This document shows positions 39,911-48,424 of a stretch of 64,000 nt of DNA, piece after piece. The notes beneath the pieces were generated by a model, which saw nothing but the letters and a program-made list of their open reading frames with translations, was not told the origin of the DNA and did not search any database. The DNA lies in contig NZ_RCVQ01000004.1 in NCBI RefSeq assembly GCF_016107285.1, forward strand, positions 62,001 to 126,000, given 5' to 3'. The first letter of the stretch is position 1. Every line of letters begins with the position of its first letter. Source of the stretch: Roseomonas sp. KE0001 (GTDB taxonomy: Bacteria > Pseudomonadota > Alphaproteobacteria > Acetobacterales > Acetobacteraceae). The position numbers were made by a program, and so were the translations under genes.

Positions 39911-42232
39911 TCAGGCGGCGCGCGACAGCGCCTTCCAGACCACCTCCGGCGTCGCCGGCATGTCGAGCCGGGTGACGCCATCCTCGCGCAGCGCGTCGAT
40001 CAGGGCGTTCATCACCGCCGGCGGCGAGCCGACCGCCCCGGCCTCGCCGGCACCCTTCACACCCAGCGGATTGGTCTCGCAGGGGATCTCGACCAGCTCG
40101 ACCTCGATGTCCGGCAGGTCGATGGCGCGCGGCAGGGCATAATCGTTCAGGCTGGCCGAGAGCAGCTGGCCGCTCTCGGGATCGTAGGCGGTGCGCTCCA
40201 TCACCGCCTGGCCGATGCCCTGCGCCACGCCGCCATGCACCTGGCCGCGGACGATCATCGGGTTCAGCGCGAAGCCGACATCATCCACCACGATGTAGCG
40301 GGCGATCTCGGTATGCCCGGTCTCGGGGTCCACCTCCACCTCGGCGATGTGGCAGCCATTCGGGAAGGTGTGCGCCGGGATGGCGGCGATCTCGGCGGCA
40401 TCCAGCAGCGTCACCGTCTCGCCCTTCGCCGCGCGGGCGCGCTGCGTCGCGGCCAGCTCCAGGATGCCGATGGCGCGGTCGGTGCCGGCGATGGTGAACC
40501 GGCCCTGCGCGAACTCGATATCGGCCGGCGCGGCCTCCAGCGCCTCGCCCGCCGCCTGCTTGCCCTTCTCGATCACGCTGGTGGCGGCGGCCAGCAGGGC
40601 GGTGCCCTCGGAATAGAGGCTCCGCGCGCCGCCCGTGCCGCCGCCGGTCGGGATGGCGTCGGAATCCCCCTGCACCACGCGGATCCTCTCGACCGGGATG
40701 CCGAGCTCATGCGCGGTGATCATGGCATAGGCGGTCTCGTGGCCCTGGCCGGTGGATTGCGTGCCGACCAGCACTTCGACGAAGCCGTCCTCGGCGAAGC
40801 GCATCTCGGCCCGCTCGGAGGCATCGCCGCCCGTGGCCTCCAGGTAATAGGCCATGCCGATGCCGCGCCGCTTGCCGCGCCGCGCCGCCTCGGCCCGCCG
40901 CTCGGCGAAGCCGGCCCAGCCGGACTTCTCCAGCGCCACGTCGAGCACCTTGTTGAAATCGCCCGAATCGTAGGTCTGCCCGACCGGGGTCTTGTGCGGC
41001 ATGGCCGAGGGCGGGACCATGTTGCGGCGGCGCAGCTCGACGCGGTCGATGCCGACCTCGGCCGCGGCGGCGTCGATCAGCCGCTCCACCAGGTAGTTGC
41101 TCTCCGGCCGCCCGGCGCCACGATAGGCATCGACCGGCACGGTGTTGGTCAGCACGCCGAGGACGTTGGCGTAGATCGCCTGGAAGCCATAGACGCTGGC
41201 CAGCACCTTGGTGCCCGCGCCGCAGGGGATGAAGGGCGCGAAGGTCGAGAGATAGCCGCCCATGTCGGCGTAGTTCCTGGTCCGCAGCGCCAGGAACCTG
41301 CCGTCCTCATCCAGCGCCAGCTCGCCCTCCGTCAGGTTGGCGCGCCCCTGGGTGTCGGACTGGAAGGCCTCCATCCGCTCCGAGGCCCATTTCACCGGCC
41401 GGCCCAGCCGGCGCGCCGCCCAGCAACACAGCGCGTATTCGGCATACATGTAGAGCTTCATGCCGAAGCCGCCGCCGACATCGGGGGTGACGACGCGGAA
41501 GTTCTCCTTCGGCAGGTGGAAGACGGCATCGGCCAGGATGTTCTTCACCAGCCAGGAGCCCTGGGTGCCGGCATACAGCGTGAACCTGCCGCTGGCCGCG
41601 TCATACTCGGCGAGCGCGGCGCGGCCCTCCATGCTGTTCACGACGATGCGGTTGTTCACCACCGTCAGCCTGGTGACATGCGCGGCGCGGGCAAAGAGCG
41701 CCTCGGTCGCCGCCTCGTCGCCGGCCGACCAGTCGAAGCAGATATTGCCAGGCGCGCTGTCCCAGACCTGCGGCTGGCCGGGCTGGAAGGCCGTCGCCAG
41801 ATCCACCGCGGCCGGCAGCACCTCGTAATCGACCATCACCGCCTCGGCCGCGTCGCGCGCCGCCTGGGGCGTCTCGGCGACGATGAAGGCGACGCCATCG
41901 CCGACATGGCGCACCACGTCGATGGCCAGGCCGTAGCGCGGCGTCTCGGCGCGCGGGCTGCCGTCGCGGTTCTTCAGCGGGATCAGGCAGGGGATCTCGC
42001 CGAGGCCGTCGGCCTTCCAGTCCGCCCCCGTCAGCACCGCCTTCACGCCGGGCAGGGCGGTGGCGGCGGCGGTGTCGATGGAGAGGATGCGCGCATGCGC
42101 GTGCGGGCTGCGCAGCACCAGGGCGTGCAGCTGCCCCGCCGCGCCGATATCGTCCGTGTAGCGCCCCTGCCCCTTGAGCAGCCGGGGATCCTCGATCCGC
42201 CGCATGGGCTGGCTGAAGCCGAACTTGGCCAT
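39911..42232 (-). CDS. Molybdenum hydroxylase large subunit (CoxL/xanthine dehydrogenase family), orphan
   Basis: The 773-residue catalytic subunit of the xanthine oxidase/CO dehydrogenase family. It has the N-terminal FSQPMRRIEDPRLLKGQGRYTDDI, the molybdopterin loops VTPDVGGGFGMKLYMYAE and QSTGQGHETAYAMI, and the catalytic glutamate in VKGAGEAGAVG. The loop AYRGAGRPE is the form II type, not the AYxCSFR of true CO dehydrogenase, so the substrate is probably an aldehyde or N-heterocycle, not CO. The usual FAD (CoxM) and 2Fe-2S (CoxS) subunits are missing from both sides, which is odd. The ATG at 42232 begins the family pattern. Confidence 0.9.
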   Translation of the reverse strand: MAKFGFSQPMRRIEDPRLLKGQGRYTDDIGAAGQLHALVLRSPHAHARILSIDTAAATALPGVKAVLTGADWKADGLGEIPCLIPLKNRDGSPRAETPRYGLAIDVVRHVGDGVAFIVAETPQAARDAAEAVMVDYEVLPAAVDLATAFQPGQPQVWDSAPGNICFDWSAGDEAATEALFARAAHVTRLTVVNNRIVVNSMEGRAALAEYDAASGRFTLYAGTQGSWLVKNILADAVFHLPKENFRVVTPDVGGGFGMKLYMYAEYALCCWAARRLGRPVKWASERMEAFQSDTQGRANLTEGELALDEDGRFLALRTRNYADMGGYLSTFAPFIPCGAGTKVLASVYGFQAIYANVLGVLTNTVPVDAYRGAGRPESNYLVERLIDAAAAEVGIDRVELRRRNMVPPSAMPHKTPVGQTYDSGDFNKVLDVALEKSGWAGFAERRAEAARRGKRRGIGMAYYLEATGGDASERAEMRFAEDGFVEVLVGTQSTGQGHETAYAMITAHELGIPVERIRVVQGDSDAIPTGGGTGGARSLYSEGTALLAAATSVIEKGKQAAGEALEAAPADIEFAQGRFTIAGTDRAIGILELAATQRARAAKGETVTLLDAAEIAAIPAHTFPNGCHIAEVEVDPETGHTEIARYIVVDDVGFALNPMIVRGQVHGGVAQGIGQAVMERTAYDPESGQLLSASLNDYALPRAIDLPDIEVELVEIPCETNPLGVKGAGEAGAVGSPPAVMNALIDALREDGVTRLDMPATPEVVWKALSRAA

Positions 42233-42334
42233 GTCGTGATCCGCTTTCCTGATCGTCCCGGGGATATCATTGGCCCCGAGGAGGTGATTGGGAAGGGGCT
42301 TCCGGCGCGGCCAAGAGCGGGGCAGGGTGCCTCG

Positions 42335-42634
42335 ATGGCCGATCTCGTCCCCCTGCTGCTGCGGCTGCACGATTCGCACGCCTATCCGGGCTGCCGCGCC
42401 AGTGCCGGGACGCTGCCGCCGCCGCCCTTCGCCGCGCGGCCCTGCCTGATCGAGTTCTCCGACGGCGCCGGCGCCTCCGGCGCGTTGTCCATGCCGGGGG
42501 CGGAGGAGATGCACCTCGCCATCGCCGCCTATCGCACCATGCGGGGGCACCGCATCGCCGCCAAGTCCTGGCTGCTGCGATCCGCGCAGAACCCGCCCGG
42601 GGAAGGCTGGAAGGTGGCGCGCCGGATGAGTTGA
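42335..42634 (+). CDS. Small protein of unknown function
   Basis: A 99-residue product, no family recognised. It has an N-terminal LVPLLLRLHDSHAYPGCRA, a cysteine-proline rich turn, CLIEFSDGAGASGAL and a C-terminal basic part (AKSWLLRSAQNPPGEGWKVARRMS). The start at 42335 gives a compact domain; a longer upstream frame runs through the antisense of the neighbouring molybdenum hydroxylase gene and is not believed. It is divergent from that gene (102 bases between starts). Confidence 0.5.
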   Translation: MADLVPLLLRLHDSHAYPGCRASAGTLPPPPFAARPCLIEFSDGAGASGALSMPGAEEMHLAIAAYRTMRGHRIAAKSWLLRSAQNPPGEGWKVARRMS

Positions 42635-42736
42635 ACCGCCGGGGGCGCTCCGAAGCGCGGCCTTTCGGCTCCGGCCGATCCAGCCTAGCCTCTCGCCACG
42701 CCTCGTCCCGTGGCGCGAAACTCCGGAGAAGCCCGC

Positions 42737-44323
42737 ATGAGCCTGACGCGTCGTCACCTGATCGCCGGCCTTGGCGCCACGCCGCTCCTGATGAGCGCAA
42801 CGGAGGCCCTGGCGCAGGGAATCCAGCCGAAGCGCGGCGGCATGCTGAACGTCATCCTGAACCCGGAGCCGCCGGTCCTGCAGATCGGCGTCAACAACCA
42901 GACGCCGACGCTGATCAGCGGCACCAAGATCACGCAGGGCCTGCTGAAGTTCACCCCCGGCCTCGAGCCCATGCCGGAACTGGCGAAGAGCTGGAGCGTC
43001 AGCCCGGACGGGCTCGAATACGTCTTCCGGCTGCAGGAGAACGTGACGTGGCATGACGGCCGGCCCTTCACGGCGGAGGACGTCATCTTCTCCGTGATGC
43101 AGTTCAACCGCGAGATCGCGCCCCGCCTGCGCGGCGTGCTCTCCGGCATCGCCGAGGCCACGGCGCCCGATCCGCTGACCGTGCGCTTCGTGCTGAAGCA
43201 GCCCTTCCAGCCCTTCCTGCTGTGCTTCGACGCCACCGCCCTGCCGATCGTGGCGAAGCACATCTATGGCGGCACCGATTTCCGCACCAATCCGGCCAAT
43301 GCCAGGCCGATCGGCACCGGGCCGTTCCGCTTCGTCGAATGGCAGCGCGGCAACTTCATCCGCATGGAGCGCTTCGAGGGGTACTGGAAGCCGGGCCAGC
43401 CCTACCTCGACGGCATTCTCTGGCGCGTCATCCCCGACGGGCAGAGCCGCCGGCTGGCGATCGAGGGCGGCCAGGTGCAGATGAGCACCGCCACCGACAT
43501 CGAGCCCTTCGACATCCCCGCGCTGCGTCAGGCGCCGAATCTCCAGGTCACGACCAAGGGCTGGGAGTACTTCTCGCCGCTCTTCTGGTTCGAGTTGAAC
43601 CTGCGCGTGAAGCCCTTCGACGACCGGCGGGTGCGGCAGGCGATGAGCATGGCGCTGGACCGCAACTTCATCGTCAACCGGCTGTGGTTCGGCCTCGGCA
43701 AGCCGGCCACCGGCCCGGTGGCCTCGACCACGCGCTTCCACGAGCCGGAGGCGAAGGTGGCGCCCTTCGACGTGGCGAAGGCCCGCGCGCTGCTGGACGA
43801 GGCCGGGCTGCGTCCGAACGCGCAGGGCATCCGGGCTGCCTTCCGCTACGTCGTGCCGCCCTATGGCGAGATCTGGACCCGCATGGGCGAGTATTTCCGC
43901 CAGGCCATGCGGCAGATCGGCATGGAGGTGACGCTGGAATCGACCGATGCCGGCACCTGGGCCTCGCGCATCGCCAACTGGGACTACGAGGCGACCTCCA
44001 ACGTGCTCTACCAGTTCGGCGACCCGACGCTCGGCGTGGAGCGCTCCTACGTGTCGTCCAACATCCAGAAGATCCTGTTCACCAACACCGCCGGCTATTC
44101 CAACCCGCGGGTGGACGAGCTTTTCGCCCGCGGCCGCAGCGCCGCCAGCGAGGCGGAGCGGCGCGCCGCCTTCTCCGAGGTGCAGAAGATCCTGGTCGAG
44201 GACATGCCGCTGCTCTGGGTGGTCGAAGTCAATTACCCGACCGTGATGGACAGGCGCCTGCACAACGCGGTGCAGCTCGGCACCGGCAACCATGCCAGCT
44301 TCGACGACGTGTTCCTGGCCTGA
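42737..44323 (+). CDS. ABC transporter substrate-binding protein, family 5 (peptide/nickel type)
   Basis: A periplasmic binding protein of the dipeptide/oligopeptide/nickel class, 528 residues. It has a twin-arginine-like signal (LTRRHLIAGLGATPLL ... ALAQ), the family block GLLKFTPGLEPMPELAKSWSVSPDG, VTWHDGRPFTAEDVIFS and VRQAMSMALDRNFIV. No ABC permease or ATPase gene is next to it, so it is an orphan in this window; the ligand is unknown. Its TGA abuts the TCA of the convergent MFS stop (TGATCA), leaving no intergenic space. Confidence 0.9.
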   Translation: MSLTRRHLIAGLGATPLLMSATEALAQGIQPKRGGMLNVILNPEPPVLQIGVNNQTPTLISGTKITQGLLKFTPGLEPMPELAKSWSVSPDGLEYVFRLQENVTWHDGRPFTAEDVIFSVMQFNREIAPRLRGVLSGIAEATAPDPLTVRFVLKQPFQPFLLCFDATALPIVAKHIYGGTDFRTNPANARPIGTGPFRFVEWQRGNFIRMERFEGYWKPGQPYLDGILWRVIPDGQSRRLAIEGGQVQMSTATDIEPFDIPALRQAPNLQVTTKGWEYFSPLFWFELNLRVKPFDDRRVRQAMSMALDRNFIVNRLWFGLGKPATGPVASTTRFHEPEAKVAPFDVAKARALLDEAGLRPNAQGIRAAFRYVVPPYGEIWTRMGEYFRQAMRQIGMEVTLESTDAGTWASRIANWDYEATSNVLYQFGDPTLGVERSYVSSNIQKILFTNTAGYSNPRVDELFARGRSAASEAERRAAFSEVQKILVEDMPLLWVVEVNYPTVMDRRLHNAVQLGTGNHASFDDVFLA

Positions 44324-45541
44324 TCAGCCGGGCCGCGTCACCGTCGCGCGGGTCCAGAAGGTGAGCGCCACCATGCCGGCGGCGGCGGTGAGGAAGGCGG
44401 CGGAATAGCCGCCGCGCGCCAGGATGGCGCCGAAGCCGATCGAGCCCAGTCCCTGGCCGAGGAACAGCGCCATGGCGAAGCCGGAGACGGCGGTGGCGCG
44501 GGCCTCGGGCAGGGCCTCGGTGCTGCGCGCCTGCAGCACGCCGTGGAACATGAAGAAGAACAGGCCCATCGCCGCCTGCAGCAGCGCCACCGCCCCCCAG
44601 CTCGGCGCCAGGGCGAGCAGGGCCAGGGCCGCGGCCAGCATCAGCCCGCCGGTGAGCAGCAGCCGCGCCTCGCCCAGGCGGCGCACCAGCCGCGCCGCCA
44701 TGCGGGTATAGGCCAGGGCGCCGAACCCGAAGCCGGCGGCGACCAGCCCGGCATGCCAGGGCTCCAGGTGGAAGTCCTGGATCAGGTAAGAACCGATGAA
44801 GGGCAGGGCGCCGCCGAAGAGCAGCAGCCCGTCCAGGAAGGCGGCGAGCAGCAGCAGGCGGGCCGCCGGGCGCCGCAGCAGCGCCGCGTAGCTGCCGAAG
44901 CCGAAGCCCGCCGGGGGGGCGCCGGGCGCGCGGCGCCAGAGGCCCGGCCCGAGCGCCAGCAGGATGCCGAGCGCGACCGAGAGCGCCACCCCGCCCACCG
45001 TGACGAAGACGGCGCGCCAGCCGAAGCCATGGGCGATGGTGCCGGAGACCGGCCCGGTCAGGAGCTGCGCCATGACCATGCCGGTGAGGAAGCGGCCGAG
45101 CGTCGCCTGCCGTTCCTCATAGGGCACGTTGTCGCCGATCCAGGCCATGGCCAGCGGGATGATGGCGCCGCCCATGGCCCCGGTCAGCGCCCGCAGCGCC
45201 AGCAACTGCCCGAGCGAGCCGGCCAGGGCGCAGGCCGCCATGGCCAGCCCGTAGAGCAGCAGGCCCAGGGTCAGCACGCGCAGCTTGCCGAAGCGGTCGC
45301 CGAGCGGCCCGAGCAGGATCTGGCAGAGGCCGTAGGGCAGGGCGAAGGCGGTGATCAGCACCGCGATCTCGGCCACCGTCACGCCGAGATCGCGGGCGAC
45401 CATGGGCAGCACGGGGTCCAGCATCCGCATGCCGGCGCCGGTCGCGAAGCCGGCGGCGGCCAGCAGCGGCAGGATGGCGAGAGGAGGCCGGGCAGGGGCT
45501 CCACCGGGTCGCGGAGCGCCGCCCCCGGCCGCGGCGCTCAC
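44324..45541 (-). CDS. MFS transporter
   Basis: A 405-residue major facilitator with about 12 hydrophobic helices. Between helices 2 and 3 it shows the MFS motif LLGPLGDRFGKLRVL. Other traits are FLTGMVMAQLLTGPVSGTIAHGFGWRAVF and the LQARSTEALPEARATAVSG loop; the closest feel is the YajR/Bcr-like drug-exporter group, but the substrate cannot be read. It starts at a GTG that overlaps the rlmN stop (GTGA), so it is translated from the rlmN message, an unusual pairing of a tRNA/rRNA methylase with an exporter. Confidence 0.85.
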   Translation of the reverse strand: MSAAAGGGAPRPGGAPARPPLAILPLLAAAGFATGAGMRMLDPVLPMVARDLGVTVAEIAVLITAFALPYGLCQILLGPLGDRFGKLRVLTLGLLLYGLAMAACALAGSLGQLLALRALTGAMGGAIIPLAMAWIGDNVPYEERQATLGRFLTGMVMAQLLTGPVSGTIAHGFGWRAVFVTVGGVALSVALGILLALGPGLWRRAPGAPPAGFGFGSYAALLRRPAARLLLLAAFLDGLLLFGGALPFIGSYLIQDFHLEPWHAGLVAAGFGFGALAYTRMAARLVRRLGEARLLLTGGLMLAAALALLALAPSWGAVALLQAAMGLFFFMFHGVLQARSTEALPEARATAVSGFAMALFLGQGLGSIGFGAILARGGYSAAFLTAAAGMVALTFWTRATVTRPG

Positions 45542-46764
45542 GCCGCGTCGGCCTTCGGCGCCTGGGCGCGGCGGGCCCGCTCGCTCTCGGTCTTCAGCTG
45601 GCCGCAGGCGGCCAGGATGTCGCGCCCGCGCGGGGTGCGGATCGGCGAGGAATAGCCCGCCTCCATGACGATCCGGCCGAAGCGGTGGATGGCGTTGTTC
45701 GACGAGGTCTCGTAGGGGCTGCCGGGCCAGGGGTTGAAGGGGATCAGGTTCACCTTGGCCGGGATGCCCTTCAGCAGCCGCACCAGCTCGCGCGCGTCGG
45801 CCTCCGAATCGTTCACGCCCTTCAGCATGACGTATTCGAAGGTGATGCGCCGGGCGTTGGAGGCGCCGGGATAGCGGCGGCAGGCCGCCATCAGCTCCTC
45901 GATCGGGTACTTGCGGTTCAGCGGCACGATCTCGTCGCGGATGTCGTTGCGCACCGCGTGCAGCGAGACGGCCAGGCCGATGCCGAGCTCCTCGCCGCAG
46001 CGGTCCATCATCGGCACCACGCCGGAGGTGGAGAGGGTGATGCGCCGGCGCGACAGGGCGATGCCCTCGCCGTCCATGATGACCTTCATCGCCTTGGCGA
46101 CGTTCTCGTAGTTATAGAGCGGCTCGCCCATGCCCATGATGACGATGGTGGAGAGCAGCCGCGGCGTGCCGTCGGTCGGGCTTGGCCACTCGCCATAGGA
46201 ATCGCGCGCCGCCATGAACTGCCCGACGATCTCGGCGGCGCCGAGATTGCGCACCAGCTTCTGCGTGCCGGTGTGGCAGAAGCGGCAGGACAGGGTGCAG
46301 CCCACCTGGGTCGAGACGCAGACGGCGCCGCGGTCCTCCTGCAGGCCGGGGATATAGACCGTCTCGACCTTCTGGTCGTCGCGGAACCGGAAGAGGAACT
46401 TGCGGGTGCCGTCCTCGCTGGTCTGCTGGGTGTCGAGGCCGGGGCGGCCGACGACGAAGCGCTCGGCGAGCCTTTCCTGCAGGGTCCTGGCGATGCTCGG
46501 CATGCGGGCGAAGTCGGTCTCGCCCTGGTGGTAGATCCAGTGCCAGAGCTGTTTGGCGCGGAACGGCTTCTCGCCGATCGCGAGCATCTCCGCCGCCAGC
46601 TCCTCGCGCGACAGGCCGACCAGGTCGCGGCGGCCGTCCGGCAGCGTGGCCGCGGGCGGCGCGAAGAGCGCGGCCTTGGCCAGGATGCGGGCGCGCTCCG
46701 CCTCGGTGAGGTCGGGCGTGGCCGTCGCGGCGTGGAGGGGTCCGGCGGGGGCGGAGATGCTCAT
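45538..46764 (-). CDS. rlmN: Dual-specificity rRNA/tRNA adenine-C2 methyltransferase RlmN
   Basis: A radical-SAM enzyme that makes 2-methyladenosine at A2503 of 23S rRNA and A37 of some tRNAs. The 408-residue protein has the radical-SAM cysteines in CTLSCRFCHTGTQ, the upstream AKQLWHWIYHQGETDF, STQVGCT, and VSLHAVRNDIRDEIVPLNRKYP. Two further cysteines needed for the mechanism are plausible: one near the C terminus (DILAACGQL) is the resolving cysteine of the family. The ATG at 46764 is the only good start, with a weak ribosome site. It shares a 4-base overlap with the MFS gene behind it. Confidence 0.95.
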   Translation of the reverse strand: MSISAPAGPLHAATATPDLTEAERARILAKAALFAPPAATLPDGRRDLVGLSREELAAEMLAIGEKPFRAKQLWHWIYHQGETDFARMPSIARTLQERLAERFVVGRPGLDTQQTSEDGTRKFLFRFRDDQKVETVYIPGLQEDRGAVCVSTQVGCTLSCRFCHTGTQKLVRNLGAAEIVGQFMAARDSYGEWPSPTDGTPRLLSTIVIMGMGEPLYNYENVAKAMKVIMDGEGIALSRRRITLSTSGVVPMMDRCGEELGIGLAVSLHAVRNDIRDEIVPLNRKYPIEELMAACRRYPGASNARRITFEYVMLKGVNDSEADARELVRLLKGIPAKVNLIPFNPWPGSPYETSSNNAIHRFGRIVMEAGYSSPIRTPRGRDILAACGQLKTESERARRAQAPKADAA

Positions 46765-46771
46765 TCGGACT

Positions 46772-47293
46772 TTACCGGCGGCCCGCCGGACACTCCTTGC
46801 TGATGGCCTCATAGGCCGCGGTGAAGCCGGAGAGGGAGAAGGTGTCGGTCGCGGTGCCGCGGCCGCCGGGGCCGGGGCCCTTGGCAACCGCCGTCGCGCC
46901 GCCCCGGAAGGCGGACACGGCCCGCGAGCCCTCGCGGGCGAAGGCGTTCTCCTGGGCGGTGTAGAAATCGAGCGCGGTGCCGCCGACCGCGACCTCCACC
47001 TCGGCCTTGGGAGCGTAGCTGTAGCCCGGGCGCAGCGCCACCTGGTCGCGGCCCTGCGGGCGGTGCGTCACCGTCAGCATGACGTTCTGCCGGCTGCCGG
47101 CGCCCTCGCTCTTGCTGGCCCGGGAGAAGGCGTAGCAGACCTTCTGCGCGCCCGAGCCGAGGGTCGCGGCGGTCCAGTCCTGGAAGCTGCCGAGCGCCTG
47201 CGGGCGCGGCTGCTGGGCCTGGGCGGAGGACGGGGAGGCCACCACGGCGAGCGGCGCGCCGAGCAGCATCAGCAGAGGGAGGAGCCGGGTCAT
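46772..47293 (-). CDS. Invasion-associated locus B (IalB)-like periplasmic protein
   Basis: The 173-residue product has a Sec signal (LLPLLMLLGAPLAVVASPSSAQAQ) and then the IalB-type block LGSFQDWTAATLGSGAQKVCYAFSRASK, VMLTVTHRP, and FSLSGFTAAYEAISKECP at the end. The family was named from Bartonella but is widespread in non-pathogenic alphaproteobacteria; here it most likely has an envelope role. It stops only 8 bases before the rlmN start on the same strand, so both may be one transcript. Confidence 0.8.
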   Translation of the reverse strand: MTRLLPLLMLLGAPLAVVASPSSAQAQQPRPQALGSFQDWTAATLGSGAQKVCYAFSRASKSEGAGSRQNVMLTVTHRPQGRDQVALRPGYSYAPKAEVEVAVGGTALDFYTAQENAFAREGSRAVSAFRGGATAVAKGPGPGGRGTATDTFSLSGFTAAYEAISKECPAGRR

Positions 47294-47446
47294 GGCGGTC
47301 ACATAAGGGTTCGGGGTGCGGTGGGGCAACCGCGCAAAGCCAGGGCCGGATGCGCGGCAGGCGCGGGCGTGATGACATTTCCCGCGCCCGCGGGGAAGCC
47401 GCCGCGTGGCCGCGGGCGAGATCGTTCCGCTTGCGGCGCATGGCGC

Positions 47447-48328
47447 TCACGCCGCGCGGGGCGGCGGCCACAGCACCTTGTCGCCGTAGTTGCACAGGTC
47501 GCGCACCACGCAGTGCCAGCATTCCGGCAGCCGCGCCTTGCAGATGTAGCGCCCGTGCAGGATCAGCCAGTGATGCGCGTCGCGCAGCAGCTCGGGCGGG
47601 ACGCGCTTCATCAGCGCGTCCTCCACCGCGCGGGGCGTCCGGCCGGGGGCGAGGCCGGTGCGGTTGCCCAGGCGGAAGATATGCGTGTCCACCGCCATGG
47701 CCTCCTCGCCGAAGGCGACGTTCAGGACGACATTGGCGGTCTTGCGGCCGACCCCCGGGAGGGCCTCCAGCGCCGCCCGGTCCGCCGGGACCTCGCCCCC
47801 GTGCCGCTCGATCAGCAGGCGCGACAGGGCGATGACATTGCGCGCCTTGGCCTTCCACAGTCCGATGCGGCGGATGTGCTCGGCCAGCCCCGCCTCGCCC
47901 AGCGCCACCATCTTCTGCGGCGTGTCGGCCAGCGGGAAGAGCGTGGCCGTGGCCTTGTTGACCGAGACATCGGTCGCCTGGGCGGACAGCGCCACCGCGA
48001 CCAGCAGCGTGTAGGGGGAGGTGTAGTTCAGTTCGGTTCGCGGCGCCGGGTTGTGGGCGGCGAGGGTGCGGACGAAGGCGGCGGCCTGAGCGGCGGACAT
48101 CTTCCGGGCGCGGCGCGGCGCCTCGGCCGAGCCATGCCGCGAGGCCGTCGGAGTGGCGCGCGCTGGCCTGGCGCGCGGGGTGGCGCGGGTAGCGGGCGGC
48201 GCCGTGATCTCGGGCGCCGTGACTTCCGGTGCCGTGACTTCCGGTGCCGCCTGGGGCGGGGCCATGGCGGGGGGAGAGGCGGCGCCGGCGGGAGCGGCCC
48301 GGCGGCGGCGGGAGGGGTTGGCGGTCAT
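47447..48328 (-). CDS. nth: Endonuclease III with extended N terminus
   Basis: A DNA glycosylase/AP-lyase that removes oxidised pyrimidines. The 293-residue protein has the helix-hairpin-helix LPGVGRKTANVVLN (with the catalytic lysine), the catalytic aspartate in AVDTHIFRLGNR, and a 4Fe-4S site with the spacing C-x6-C-x2-C-x5-C (CKARLPECWHCVVRDLC). The first ~75 residues are an Ala/Pro/Arg-rich extension absent from the ~210-residue standard enzyme, partly built of a tandem repeat (EITAP/EVTAP; DNA 48201-48245). Translation could also begin at an internal ATG near MSAAQ. It is divergent from DUF2244, a typical pair. Confidence 0.93.
   Translation of the reverse strand: MTANPSRRRRAAPAGAASPPAMAPPQAAPEVTAPEVTAPEITAPPATRATPRARPARATPTASRHGSAEAPRRARKMSAAQAAAFVRTLAAHNPAPRTELNYTSPYTLLVAVALSAQATDVSVNKATATLFPLADTPQKMVALGEAGLAEHIRRIGLWKAKARNVIALSRLLIERHGGEVPADRAALEALPGVGRKTANVVLNVAFGEEAMAVDTHIFRLGNRTGLAPGRTPRAVEDALMKRVPPELLRDAHHWLILHGRYICKARLPECWHCVVRDLCNYGDKVLWPPPRAA
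48201..48245 (-). repeat. Three 15-bp tandem units inside nth N-terminal extension
   Basis: GCCGTGACTTCCGGT occurs exactly twice (48216-48230 and 48231-48245), preceded by a diverged unit (48201-48215). On the minus strand they code Glu-[Val/Ile]-Thr-Ala-Pro repeats. It is a likely length-variable linker. Confidence 0.85.
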
Positions 48329-48424
48329 GGCACTCGCGGAGCTCCGCCGGGCGGGGCGGCAAGGGAGAAGAAAGGCCCCGCCGCCATCTGGCCGCGGTGC
48401 CGGAGCAGCCTATGTTTCCTGGCG

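Noticed and set aside
39911-42232. Carbon monoxide dehydrogenase
   Set aside because: The active-site loop is AYRGAGR (form II type), not AYxCSFR, and the small subunits are absent.
39581-42334. Long upstream part of a plus-strand frame ending at 42634
   Set aside because: It runs antisense through the molybdenum hydroxylase gene; only the last 99 residues (from 42335) lie outside it and look like a gene.
42233-44293. Upstream part of a 1460-residue minus-strand frame
   Set aside because: The part before 42232 is antisense to the family-5 binding protein; the hydroxylase begins at its own ATG at 42232.
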